This document shows positions 1 through 7,725 of a DNA stretch of 39,186 bases, piece after piece. The notes under the pieces are model-generated. The model was not told the DNA's origin. It searched no databases and saw only the letters and a program-made list of their open reading frames with translations. Position numbers and translations under genes: made by a program. Positions within the stretch are counted from its first letter, which is position 1. Each line of letters starts with the position of its first letter. The stretch lies in NCBI GenBank assembly GCA_944372525.1, contig CALVZL010000031.1:1-39186 (forward strand), read 5' to 3'. The stretch comes from an uncultured Clostridia bacterium. Its GTDB lineage: Bacteria; Bacillota; Clostridia; Christensenellales; Borkfalkiaceae.

Positions 1-1
1 T

Positions 2-46
2 GCGTTGAGAATCGGGACGGCGGTGGTTCCTGATTTGTTTATTTAG
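2..46 (+). CDS. possible C-terminal tail of an upstream gene (partial)
   Basis: An open frame runs in from the left edge and stops at TAG 44-46, reading ALRIGTAVVPDLFI. GC content drops sharply right after the stop, as at a gene end. Only 14 codons are visible, so no family can be named and it may be chance. Confidence 0.2.
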   Translation, partial: ALRIGTAVVPDLFI

Positions 47-322
47 TAAAACATAATTTGACGTCAAACAGGCAGAAAGACATAAATTAAACCCATAATA
101 TTGTTATGTTATTTTTTCAAATACTATTGAAAAGCGGGCAATATCGTGATACAATCTAATTATAGTACAATATAACATATAGAATTGTTCAAAAAGAAGC
201 ATGAGAATAAGGAGAAAATCCAAGGGGTAATTTTGTGTGTTTTCCGAAAATCGCAAGGCAGTGAAAGAGGTCTCACAAGAGGTATCGTGGGATCGGTGCG
301 TAAAAATGATGTGGAGGAAGGA
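47..322. other. AT-rich intergenic region with leader of the first lipoprotein gene
   Basis: No gene is seen here. The stretch is clearly more AT-rich than its surroundings. It holds a 12-base perfect palindrome TTTGACGTCAAA at 57-68, the promoter at 127-155 and an untranslated leader of about 160 bases. The leader can fold a weak hairpin around 274-300 (GGTCTCAC with GTGGGATC, two G-U pairs). I recognise no known riboswitch in it. Confidence 0.5.
127..155 (+). promoter_or_regulatory. sigma-A type promoter of the lipoprotein gene at 323
   Basis: TTGAAA at 127-132 and TACAAT at 150-155 are separated by 17 bases. It lies in AT-rich DNA and is the best match upstream of the gene at 323. Confidence 0.55.
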
Positions 323-874
323 ATGAAAAAGAACTTGATTTCGTTGGGATGCATTGTTTCTGCAGGCGCTCTGCTCACTGCATGCAGTTCCGTCAATGAA
401 TTCGGTCTTCGCGAATCAAAAGACAGCGACATGGTCGCGTTCGAGATGTGGGGGGATCATGTCGTCTCTACGATTGAAATCAATAAAATTACGCTGACGG
501 GAGAGGATGGCTCCGAATTTATTTGCTCTACAAGCACGGGCGACGTGTATTCGGAAGGAAAATTTTTGCCGAATACTCATGAGGACGGCACCTCTGTGAC
601 CGTGCCGAGCGGTTCGACGATCTATTGGGACTATCGCGTCTATGACGAAGAAGAGATGCAGCTCGTGCAGAACGATCGGATCTGGCTTGAATTCATCAAC
701 CAAAAGGATTCTCATATCGTCGGCTATGCGGTGGTCAGAGTGGATAAGATCGCGGACTATAACTATGAGCCGACCTTGGTGAAATCGGTGACGTTCCCCA
801 AAGAAGACGGGGAGTATCAGGCGGTCACAATGGAACAAGTCGCGCAGTTGATGCGCAGCGCGGAACAGAGCTGA
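323..874 (+). CDS. small lipoprotein of unknown function
   Basis: A 183-aa protein with a lipoprotein signal peptide: MKKN, a hydrophobic stretch, and lipobox LTAC with the lipidated Cys at residue 21. The start at 323 is chosen because GGAGGAAGG sits just upstream and the signal peptide begins there; a longer in-frame start at 185 has no such support. The mature part is acidic and predicted mainly beta (many V/I/T-rich strands) with no motif I recognise. It has its own promoter and stands alone; the next downstream sequence is a decayed kinase gene, so it is probably monocistronic. It is presumably anchored on the outer face of the membrane. I assign no function. Confidence 0.8.
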   Translation: MKKNLISLGCIVSAGALLTACSSVNEFGLRESKDSDMVAFEMWGDHVVSTIEINKITLTGEDGSEFICSTSTGDVYSEGKFLPNTHEDGTSVTVPSGSTIYWDYRVYDEEEMQLVQNDRIWLEFINQKDSHIVGYAVVRVDKIADYNYEPTLVKSVTFPKEDGEYQAVTMEQVAQLMRSAEQS

Positions 875-902
875 ACGGGGGCGGCGTATAAAAAATCAAA
901 AC

Positions 903-1385
903 GGGCGGCCGGCGCTGTGGGACGTTGCGCCCGTCGGAACATATCGCGGAATGCGCGTCTTTGCGCCGATCGGGGACCAGCAATGCGCCGTTCTGGGAGC
1001 AGGCGGAGACGAACAGACCCTTGTGCTCAATCTCGGGACCGCGGCGCAGATGTGCGCGATCGAGAGGGAGTTTGCCGTCGGAGCGTTTGAATCGCGGCCC
1101 TATTTCGGCGGGAGGACGCTCTGCACGGTCACGGGACTGTCGGGCGGAAAGCGGCTGAACGCATGTTCGGACACGGAAGAGCAGGCTGTCCGTCTTGCGG
1201 AGGAATACCTGGAAGCGGTGAGGCGCTTGCCCGCAAGGGACAGAATGCTCGTGACGGGCGGTGCATTTTCCTATCATCGCGCACTGCTTACGCGGGCGTT
1301 GGACCGAATGGGGATTCCCTATACGGTAAACGAGGAGGCAGACACTTTGGCGGGCCTGAAAAAAGTAGCAGAGAAAGAAAGATAG
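903..1385 (+). pseudogene. C-terminal remnant of an FGGY-family carbohydrate kinase (sedoheptulokinase-like)
   Basis: The open frame reads LWDVAPVGTYRGMRVFAPIGDQQCAVLG from about 915, then LNLGTAAQ, a GGRTL block and VTGGAFSYHRALLTRAL. This matches the second half of FGGY kinases, where the GDxQ motif and the GT(G/A)xQ nucleotide-binding motif occur in this order; the closest pattern I recall is sedoheptulokinase. The N-terminal half (about 250-300 residues with the sugar-binding FGGY domain) is absent: the frame meets unrelated sequence about 30 bases after the preceding lipoprotein gene stops. An ATG exists at 951 but lacks a good ribosome binding site and would give only 144 residues. I read it as a 5'-deleted, non-functional relic; it could originally have been a pentulose or heptulose kinase. 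Confidence 0.65.
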
Positions 1386-2030
1386 GAGGCGGTCGTATCG
1401 GAGTGCTGTTTCGTGGGATCGCGCTCCCGCTTTCCTGTGCCGATCCTGCAGGGCGCCTGCCTTTCTGAGAAAGCAGGGCGTCTTTGTCGGGAGCCGTAAC
1501 GGGCGCGAAAGAGACGGAAACGCGGATGAGCTGTCTGTTCTCGGGTTCGGCGATCTCTCAAAAGAGGGCCTCGCCGATTTTTTTCCCTTCGGAGGCTTGG
1601 CGGCGGAACGGGCGTTTGCAAAGGGCTCATGGTTCGGAAACGCGGAGCGGCTTCGTCGGAACGGCGGGAAAAAAGACAACGCGATCGTACGTCGGAAAAG
1701 AGAGGAACGGAGCCGAAGAATCTTAGACCCCTTTTGAATTGGCGCTTTTGCATGAAAACCCGATTCTGCCGGGGGAAAATGCTTTTGTAAAGTCAGTTAT
1801 TATGACATGCCTGATTGTGAATGCCGATACAGTTCGATTGCAGAACGGCCTACCTGCTTTCCGGGGAGCGCGCCAATATGAAGCTATGGCAAAAACGATA
1901 CTCGGGAACGGTTCCGTCGGCAGGGTCTCCTTTCAGGGTATGTGCAAACCACCGATTAGCCGGTGTTTGAATGCAGAGAAGGTCAGAGCACCGAAGGCGG
2001 AAAAGCAAACAGACTGCGGGATTGCGATAC
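1386..2030. other. decayed or non-coding stretch without a recognisable gene
   Basis: No gene with a start codon, ribosome binding site and recognisable product is seen on either strand. A terminator-like hairpin lies near 1452-1476. From about 1489 to a TGA at 1735-1737 one plus-strand frame without a start codon stays open and has coding-like composition (for example LSVLGFGDLSKEG, then FFPFGGLAAERAFAKG and SRRILDPF at the end). It may be another eroded gene. The rest up to the AraC terminator looks non-coding. Confidence 0.4.
1452..1480 (+). terminator. possible hairpin terminator
   Basis: CCTGC-TTTC pairs with GAAAGCAGG around a TGA loop, with one bulged C, followed by a short T-rich run (TCTTTGT). 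It lies behind the kinase remnant and may be its old terminator. The T-run is weak. Confidence 0.35.
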
Positions 2031-2068
2031 AGAAAAACAAGCGGGGGAAACACCCCGCTTGTTTTTCT
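2031..2068 (-). terminator. Rho-independent terminator of the AraC gene, bidirectional form
   Basis: AGAAAAACAAGCGGGG (2031-2046) and its exact reverse complement (2053-2068) form a perfect 16-bp stem with a 6-base loop. The A-run and T-run give a U-tract on both strands. It lies 18 bases past the stop codon of the minus-strand AraC gene. Confidence 0.85.
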
Positions 2069-2085
2069 GAGAGCGCACCAAACGT

Positions 2086-2907
2086 TCAGAGTTCCGTGAC
2101 CTGAAAGCGTTTTCGGAATTCTTTCGGGGAGAGTCCTTCCCTGCGCTTGAAAAAGGCGGAAAACTGATAATAATCGCCGAACCCGCATTCTACGGCGATT
2201 TCCGACAGGGGGATTGCGCTGTTGATCAGCCGATCGCGGATGCGCTCGAGTCGTTTTGTCAAAATATATTGCTTCGGAGAGACACGCATCTTTTGTTTGA
2301 AGAGCAGACGGAATTGGGATGGACTGAATCCGCTCATTTTCACAAGTCCGTCGATGTTGATGTCCTCCATGAAATATTCGTCCAGATAACGGACGATATA
2401 GTCGAGCCCCGTTCTCGATTCTTTTTCCATTGTGCGCCTTGCGAGGGCAAGAAGCAGTTCCCGCGTCACGCAGTCGAGCATCTCCCGATAGCCGTGGCGC
2501 TGCGCCCGAAACTCCTGTTCCAGGGTCTGCATATAGCGGAATACGGAAAAATCCACGTCGTGGTTGGCACAGAACGTCAGGTGTTCGACTGCCTTTTCAT
2601 AATCGTCCTCCGGTTCAAAGCCGAGGCAGATGATGTCTGCGCGAGAATCCGTCACTTCGTTGTGCGTGATGTTGGGCGGAAAAATCACGAACGTATTGTC
2701 CGAAAAGGTCATGAGATGGCAACCGCTCGGGATGTCGTCGCTGAAATCGATATCAATGTCTTTTTGAAGATGACGGCTGCTGGTTGCATATTCGCTGTGT
2801 CCGGTCGCACACTTGTAATAGACCAATTCCCAACAGGGATGGGAGTGTGCGGGAACGAAATGCGGGCTGTGAAATTGTCTCAGATAGAGATATAGAAGTT
2901 TTGCCAT
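2086..2907 (-). CDS. AraC-family transcriptional regulator
   Basis: A 273-aa protein. Residues 1 to about 130 form a cupin-like sensor domain with the HSHPCWEL pattern typical of AraC-type arabinose-binding folds. Residues about 165-268 are the double helix-turn-helix AraC domain: INIDGLVKMSGFSPSQFRLLFKQKMRVSPKQY, then LSEIAVECGFGDYYQFSAFFKRREGLSPKEFRK, which carries the classic family signature. AGGAGG lies 7 bases before the ATG. The gene is divergent from the ABC transporter operon starting at 3078, and such local regulators usually sense the imported substrate or a derivative and control the adjacent operon; that link is inference. The cytoplasmic protein probably acts at one or both of the inverted repeats in the 170-base divergent region. 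Confidence 0.92.
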   Translation of the reverse strand: MAKLLYLYLRQFHSPHFVPAHSHPCWELVYYKCATGHSEYATSSRHLQKDIDIDFSDDIPSGCHLMTFSDNTFVIFPPNITHNEVTDSRADIICLGFEPEDDYEKAVEHLTFCANHDVDFSVFRYMQTLEQEFRAQRHGYREMLDCVTRELLLALARRTMEKESRTGLDYIVRYLDEYFMEDINIDGLVKMSGFSPSQFRLLFKQKMRVSPKQYILTKRLERIRDRLINSAIPLSEIAVECGFGDYYQFSAFFKRREGLSPKEFRKRFQVTEL

Positions 2908-2922
2908 AGTGCCACCTCCTAC

Positions 2923-2951
2923 ATTATAACAAAAGAGGACGGTGTCCGCAA
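2923..2951 (-). promoter_or_regulatory. possible promoter of the AraC gene
   Basis: On the minus strand TTGCGG (2951-2946) and TATAAT (2928-2923) are 17 bases apart. The start point would fall only about 10 bases before the ATG, within the ribosome binding site, so either the message is nearly leaderless or another promoter is used. Confidence 0.35.
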
Positions 2952-2980
2952 GACCTCTTTTTGTGAAAAATCATTTTTCA
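2931..2980. promoter_or_regulatory. inverted repeats between AraC gene and ABC operon, candidate operators
   Basis: Two inverted repeats lie between the divergent promoters. TGAAAAAT-C-ATTTTTCA at 2964-2980 is a perfect 8-1-8 palindrome 23 bases upstream of the operon -35 box. AAAAGAGG (2931-2938) and CCTCTTTT (2954-2961) form a second repeat that overlaps the candidate AraC promoter. Their position suits an activator site and an autoregulatory site, but binding is inferred. Confidence 0.45.
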
Positions 2981-3003
2981 TAAAAATAAAGTTGTTTTTC
3001 CTA

Positions 3004-3032
3004 TTGCGCATAAAAATGCACGATAGTAAAAT
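3004..3032 (+). promoter_or_regulatory. promoter of the ABC transporter operon
   Basis: TTGCGC (3004-3009) and TAAAAT (3027-3032) are spaced by 17 bases, about 45 bases before the first gene. Both boxes deviate from consensus, consistent with a promoter that needs an activator. Confidence 0.55.
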
Positions 3033-3077
3033 AGGAACAGAAATTGTGCAAAAGATACAACTTTGCAGGGAGACGCC

Positions 3078-4022
3078 ATGAGTTTTGCAAACGACGGACC
3101 GAAAAAAACACGGTGGACGAAAAATACCGTACAGATCTTCTGTATGGCGCTTGCGGGTGCGGTATTCTTGTTTGTGTTTGCTTATATTCCCATGTTCGGA
3201 ATTCTCCTTGCCTTCAAAGACGGGGACAAAGAGCTGAATATTCTGCAGGCGCTCCTCACGGGCGAGTGGGTCGGGCCCGAACATTTTGTGCGCTTTTTCA
3301 ACGATTACAATTTCAAAAACATTTTGCTTAACACGATCGGCCTTAACCTGCTCATGCTCGCGATCAATTTCCCGGCACCCATTTTGTTTGCGCTTTTTCT
3401 CAACGAAATGAAAAACAAACGTTGTCAGCGAGCGGTGCAATCTGTCGCGATTTTTCCGACCTTTCTGTCATGGGTCGTATTCGGAGGAATTCTGATTGCG
3501 CTGGGCGACGTCAACCTCGGGATTGTCAATCCCATTTTGAGGGGAATCGGGATCCTCGGCCAGGACGAATACGTCAATCTCGGGGAAGCGAAATACGCAT
3601 GGTTCATGATCATCGTATCTTCTCTTTTGAAAGGGACGGGTTGGTCGTCTGTCATTTACAGCGCCGCAATTCTTGGGGTGGATCGCGACCTCTATGAGGC
3701 GGCGACGCTGGACGGAGCGGGACGATTCCGCCAGATGTGGAACATCACGCTGCCTTCGATTGCGCCCACCGTCACTGTCTTTTTTTTGTTGAGCGTCAGC
3801 GGGCTTTTGAATAATTCTTTCGAACACATCTATGTTTTTCAAAACGCCGTGAATCTTTCCATGAGCGAAGTGATCGCAACTTATGTCTATAAGCAGGGAA
3901 TTTCCAATCGCCTGTATTCTTACACAACGGCGGTCGGATTGTTTCAGTCGGTGGTTGCGTTCATTCTTTTGGTCGCCAGTAATTTTGTCAGCAAAAAAAT
4001 CACGGGGAAGGGGATTTACTGA
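3078..4022 (+). CDS. ABC transporter permease, LplB/polysaccharide-type (first permease)
   Basis: A 314-aa integral membrane protein with about six transmembrane segments, beginning with a hydrophobic helix at residues about 18-40 followed by YIPMFGILLAFKD, a typical start for LplB-type permeases of family 1 sugar transporters. The cytoplasmic ATPase-contact loop is seen as YEAATLDGAGRFRQMWNITL, the EAA motif. The start at ATG 3078 has AGGGAGA 5-11 bases before it; a TTG 15 bases upstream is less likely. It forms the transport channel with the next gene, whose ATG overlaps this stop by one base (TGATG), a sign of translational coupling. The substrate is unknown; known members of this subfamily carry oligosaccharides or related glycans. 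Confidence 0.9.
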   Translation: MSFANDGPKKTRWTKNTVQIFCMALAGAVFLFVFAYIPMFGILLAFKDGDKELNILQALLTGEWVGPEHFVRFFNDYNFKNILLNTIGLNLLMLAINFPAPILFALFLNEMKNKRCQRAVQSVAIFPTFLSWVVFGGILIALGDVNLGIVNPILRGIGILGQDEYVNLGEAKYAWFMIIVSSLLKGTGWSSVIYSAAILGVDRDLYEAATLDGAGRFRQMWNITLPSIAPTVTVFFLLSVSGLLNNSFEHIYVFQNAVNLSMSEVIATYVYKQGISNRLYSYTTAVGLFQSVVAFILLVASNFVSKKITGKGIY

Positions 4023-4930
4023 TGAAACAGCGGATTGCGGCGGAGAGGCCGCCGAAAAAGAAAAAGAAAATTACGCTCTTCGACGCCGTGCTTTACACCG
4101 TCATGTTTCTGTTCGTATTGACGCTGCTGTATCCGCTTTGGTATGTGCTCATCGGTTCTTTGAGCGAGGGGCAGGATTATAACGGGGGCGGCGTATTTCT
4201 GCTGCCGCGCGTCTGGAGTCTGAGCAGTTATCAGGTGGTATTCCGCGATTCGGAATTATACATGGGGTTTCTGATCACGGTGGCAAGGACCGTTCTCGGC
4301 GTTGTAACGTCGCTGCTGTTTACCGCCGGCGTCGCGTATGCCATGCACAGCCGCGAATTGCCCGCAAAAAATTTCTTTCATTGGTTCAATCTCTTTACCC
4401 TGTTTTTCGGAGGCGGAACGATCCCGTTTTTCCTGCTGATCGTTTCGCTCGGATTGTACGATAACTTCCTTGTCTATATTGTCCCCGGGCTGTATAGCGT
4501 ATACAACATGATCGTGATCTCATCCTTTTACAAGGGGATCCCCTACGAGCTCAGAGAGGCGGCGCATATCGACGGGGCGAGCGAATTTACGGTGTTTTTC
4601 ATGATCTATCTGCCGCTTGCCAAGCCGGTTTTGGCGACGGTGGGGCTCTGGATCGCGGTGGGGCACTGGAACAGTTATTACGATACGATGCTCTACACTT
4701 CGTCAAAGGAATTGCATACGCTTCAATATTATCTGATGCGGATCGTCACGCTTTCTAGCCTGCCTTCTTCGAGCGGGAATCTTCCGCCCGAGGTGCTGCA
4801 GGACACGATCAGCACGACGATCTCGTATGCGGCCATCGTGATCGCAAGCATTCCGGTCCTGTGTCTGTATCCGGTCGTTCAAAAGCTCTGTTTTTCTCAG
4901 GGAGTTACGGCAGGCTCGGTGAAAGGTTAA
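4022..4930 (+). CDS. ABC transporter permease, YtcP/LplC-type (second permease)
   Basis: A 302-aa membrane protein with six predicted transmembrane helices. The N-terminal cytoplasmic part (KKKKKITLFDAVLYTVMFLF) and the block ELREAAHIDGASEFTVFFMIYLPLAKPV, containing the EAA motif, are typical of the second permease of carbohydrate transporters (CUT1 family). The C-terminus ends QGVTAGSVKG, the usual ending of YtcP/LplC proteins. It pairs with the preceding permease. The ATPase is not encoded anywhere in the window; in Firmicutes such systems commonly share a single MsmX-like ATPase encoded elsewhere. Confidence 0.9.
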   Translation: MKQRIAAERPPKKKKKITLFDAVLYTVMFLFVLTLLYPLWYVLIGSLSEGQDYNGGGVFLLPRVWSLSSYQVVFRDSELYMGFLITVARTVLGVVTSLLFTAGVAYAMHSRELPAKNFFHWFNLFTLFFGGGTIPFFLLIVSLGLYDNFLVYIVPGLYSVYNMIVISSFYKGIPYELREAAHIDGASEFTVFFMIYLPLAKPVLATVGLWIAVGHWNSYYDTMLYTSSKELHTLQYYLMRIVTLSSLPSSSGNLPPEVLQDTISTTISYAAIVIASIPVLCLYPVVQKLCFSQGVTAGSVKG

Positions 4931-4954
4931 TTTCGGAAAAAAAGGAGGAACAAT

Positions 4955-6775
4955 ATGAATCGAAACTTTGTTGCGCTTTTGCTGGCGGGGTGTCTTGCGG
5001 GGTCTGTAGCGGGAACTCTTTCCGGTTGCGTGGGCGGAAAGCCCGAATTGCATTATCCGGATGAGGGGTATGCCGATGCGAACTCGGACAGCTGGCTGCA
5101 GCTGGACGAAGACGCCGAAGATCTCACCATCAACTGGTTTGTCAATATGGCGAGCTTCGGGAATGCCGCTTCGGAGGGCACGCTGGTCGCGGAGCGGATC
5201 TATGAAAAGACGAAGTGTCGGATCAATTTTATCACGCCTATCACAGACGACGGCGCTCAGCTCTCCACGATGATTTCGGGCAATAAGCTTCCGGACGTCG
5301 TGACGGTTGGCGCCTCCGGGGAGGAGAGCGTTCAGTTGGCACTGGAAGGATACACATATCCCATTCAGACGCTTGCCGAAAAATATGCGCCCAGCCTCAA
5401 CGCACGGCTCAACGAAGATATCGCGTCCTACTTCCGAATGCCGGACGGAAACATTTACGGACTTCCCAATCATTTTTATACCGACGACGACATGGAGGCG
5501 TATGCCGAGCAGGAAGGAAAGAATCTCAGCCCCAACGGCGCGATGCTGGTCAGGGAGGACTGGCTCAACCAGTATCAGCGCACCTATCCGAACCGGGACG
5601 TGACGACGGCGTCCGGATTCAAAGAAATGTGCCTTTGGGTGAAGGAGCGCTATAAACTTTCGGATACCAATCCCACGTTCCTGCTCGACACCTTTTCCAA
5701 TACGGGGAGCAACGGGATTCTCTGGCTCATGGAATATTTTGCCGTTCCGAAGGAAGATGCCGACGGGAACCTCCTCAACGAACGCGAGCAGGAAAATTAT
5801 CGGGATGCGTTGCTGTGGCTCAACGAAATGTACCGCGACAAGCTCATCAGTCCTGCCAATTTTACGGCAATGTACGGTACAGTGAGTTCTTATCTGCAGC
5901 AGGGGCTGGCGTTTGCCTTCATCGGCTCGCCTCAGCTTTACACCAACTCGTTTGCCAATGCGTACAAGAACGGAATCAACTACGTTCCCGTGGTAATCAC
6001 GAACGATAAGGGTGAAACGCCGTTGCTGCGCGACCTGTCCGGCTGCGGCTGGCAATTCAGCATGATTACCGCCAATTGCGAGCATCCGGATCGCGTGATC
6101 AAGCTGTTCGATTATCTGTATTCGGACGAGGGACAGGCGCTCTTTTTCGGGATAGAGAACGAGACGTATACCTATGAGATCAGACCGGGCGAAGAGGCGG
6201 ACGGGAAAGTTTATAAGTACGGAAGGATCAAGTGGGCGGACGAAGTGGAGCAAAACATCATCAACGGAAACATCAGTTCGTACGGGTTTATGTATTCAAA
6301 CATGTTTGTGAATCCGATGTATCCCCGTCTTGCAAGTCCGCAAGGCGCGGTGCTGAACAGTTTTAACGATTACATCGATTATAATCTGAAGATTGCGATC
6401 AGCGATTATACCTTCCGGATTAAGGGATTTGAATACATTTTGGATGTGACCGATCCCTCTTATAAAGATATCTTCAACAAATCCACGCAGATCGGCGACG
6501 AATGGGTGCGGTACATTCCGCAGATCATCAGTGCGGCAACGCGGGAAGAGGCTTTGGCGATCTATGAGGCGACGGTCGAGTCGGCAAGGCGGCTCGGGAG
6601 TGCGGATGTGCTGGCATTTAACAACGCGGCGTTCCTTGCACACAAGCAGAAACTCGGAATCACCTATGCGTGGCCGCCTCTCGATCCCGATTCCGGTTAC
6701 GCATCTCTCAAGGTGACGCAGATCCGCGGAAATACGGCATACAACATCGAGATTCCCGAAAAATATATCAAGTGA
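4955..6775 (+). CDS. lipoprotein solute-binding protein of the ABC transporter (LplA/YtcQ type)
   Basis: A 606-aa extracellular binding protein. The signal peptide ends in lipobox LSGC with the lipidated Cys at residue 25. The body shows the family 1 extracellular solute-binding pattern: AERIYEKTKCRINFI, then MISGNKLPDVV (approach to the ligand cleft) and later DRVIKLFDYLYSDEGQALFFGIENETY, which is typical of the large 500-600 aa LplA/YtcQ type binding proteins found with LplB/YtcP permeases. AAAAAAGGAGG lies 6 bases before the ATG. It delivers the substrate to the two permeases encoded just upstream. Large binding proteins of this type mostly bind oligosaccharides, but the ligand cannot be read from the sequence. 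Confidence 0.9.
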   Translation: MNRNFVALLLAGCLAGSVAGTLSGCVGGKPELHYPDEGYADANSDSWLQLDEDAEDLTINWFVNMASFGNAASEGTLVAERIYEKTKCRINFITPITDDGAQLSTMISGNKLPDVVTVGASGEESVQLALEGYTYPIQTLAEKYAPSLNARLNEDIASYFRMPDGNIYGLPNHFYTDDDMEAYAEQEGKNLSPNGAMLVREDWLNQYQRTYPNRDVTTASGFKEMCLWVKERYKLSDTNPTFLLDTFSNTGSNGILWLMEYFAVPKEDADGNLLNEREQENYRDALLWLNEMYRDKLISPANFTAMYGTVSSYLQQGLAFAFIGSPQLYTNSFANAYKNGINYVPVVITNDKGETPLLRDLSGCGWQFSMITANCEHPDRVIKLFDYLYSDEGQALFFGIENETYTYEIRPGEEADGKVYKYGRIKWADEVEQNIINGNISSYGFMYSNMFVNPMYPRLASPQGAVLNSFNDYIDYNLKIAISDYTFRIKGFEYILDVTDPSYKDIFNKSTQIGDEWVRYIPQIISAATREEALAIYEATVESARRLGSADVLAFNNAAFLAHKQKLGITYAWPPLDPDSGYASLKVTQIRGNTAYNIEIPEKYIK

Positions 6776-6786
6776 GCGGAGCGAAC

Positions 6787-7725
6787 ATGGAAAAGAGAAA
6801 AATCATCATCGATACAGATGTCGGGGACGACATTGACGACGCGTATGCCATCGTGCTGGCAATGGCGTCTCCGGAATTTGATTTGCTCGGCGTGACGACG
6901 GTCTTTAAGAACGTGGCGCAGCGCGCCTACATAGCGAAGAGCCTGCTTTCGGCGGGAAACAGGGGAGAGGTTCCCGTTTACGCCGGGATCAACCGTCCGC
7001 TCCGTCAGTCCGTGCAGGCGTTCGAATACGAACGGGAAGGGGAAGACGGGTTGCCTGTTTTGCGCCACTATTGGGAGGAAATGAGGAGGTTCCGGTATGA
7101 GCAGGGGAGCGCGGTTGACTTTATTCTCGATTGCGCAGAACGCTATCCGGGAGAAGTGACGCTGGTAGGGATCGGGCCCCTCACCAATCTTGCGCAGGCG
7201 TATGAAAAGGCTCCGGAGACCTTTCGGAAACTGAGAGAGTTGGTGCTGATGAACGGCTGGTTTACGGACGCCTATCCCGAGTGGAACGTGATGTGCGATC
7301 CGGAGGCGGCAAGAATCGTCTACAAAAGCGGAGTTCCCGTCCGCGCCGTCGGTGCAAACTGCACGCAGACGACGGAAATCTGCGGAAGGAATCTGGAGCG
7401 GCTTCGTTCCCTGAGCGGCGCATGCGGAGATTTGCTCAACCGGATGCTCGATATCTGGTTTGCAGACAACCGCAGAAACTGTGTCATGCATGACGGCTTG
7501 GCGATCGCGTCGATGTACGGGGATTTCGTATCCTTCGAACGGCAGAATATTTATCTGCCCTTGGAGGAAGGGGTGCGCGGCTATACGTTGCGCCTGTCGG
7601 ATGAATCGTCGGCTGCCGCTTCGGCAGAGGTCTCCGTTGCGGTGGATCAGGCGGCGTTTCTGGACAGTTTTTTACAGCGGTTGATCGATTTTACAGATAA
7701 GAACAAAAAAGGAGAAAAAAGATGA
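6787..7725 (+). CDS. inosine-uridine nucleoside hydrolase family protein
   Basis: A 312-aa cytoplasmic protein starting MEKRKIIIDTDVGDDIDDAYAI; the Asp cluster at residues 9-18 is the calcium-binding signature of nucleoside hydrolases, in the DTDxGDDIDDA variant. Further family marks are EVTLVGIGPLTNLAQA (about residues 120-135), VLMNGWF and MHDGLAIA with His235 and Asp236 at the end of the active site. The family cleaves the N-glycosidic bond of ribonucleosides to ribose and base. It lies 11 bases after the binding-protein gene and its stop overlaps the next start by four bases (ATGA), so it is an integral part of the transport operon. It suggests that an imported riboside, or a related N- or O-glycoside, is cleaved inside the cell. 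The exact substrate is unknown. Confidence 0.88.
   Translation: MEKRKIIIDTDVGDDIDDAYAIVLAMASPEFDLLGVTTVFKNVAQRAYIAKSLLSAGNRGEVPVYAGINRPLRQSVQAFEYEREGEDGLPVLRHYWEEMRRFRYEQGSAVDFILDCAERYPGEVTLVGIGPLTNLAQAYEKAPETFRKLRELVLMNGWFTDAYPEWNVMCDPEAARIVYKSGVPVRAVGANCTQTTEICGRNLERLRSLSGACGDLLNRMLDIWFADNRRNCVMHDGLAIASMYGDFVSFERQNIYLPLEEGVRGYTLRLSDESSAAASAEVSVAVDQAAFLDSFLQRLIDFTDKNKKGEKR

Noticed and set aside
825..1753. Minus-strand open frames over the kinase remnant and following stretch
   Set aside because: Arg/Pro/Ser-rich translations without motifs or ribosome binding sites; the plus-strand kinase pattern explains the first part.
1739..2104. Plus-strand open frame of 121 codons in front of the AraC terminator
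   Set aside because: It runs through the terminator hairpin and into the AraC gene, has no ribosome binding site and no recognisable product.
2964..2980. TGAAAAAT palindrome as a terminator
   Set aside because: The stem is only A-T rich, lies between two divergent promoters and ends no gene; an operator is more plausible.
4703..6253. Minus-strand open frame of 516 codons over the binding-protein gene
   Set aside because: The plus strand encodes a full lipoprotein binding protein here; the reverse frame has no start signals or family pattern.
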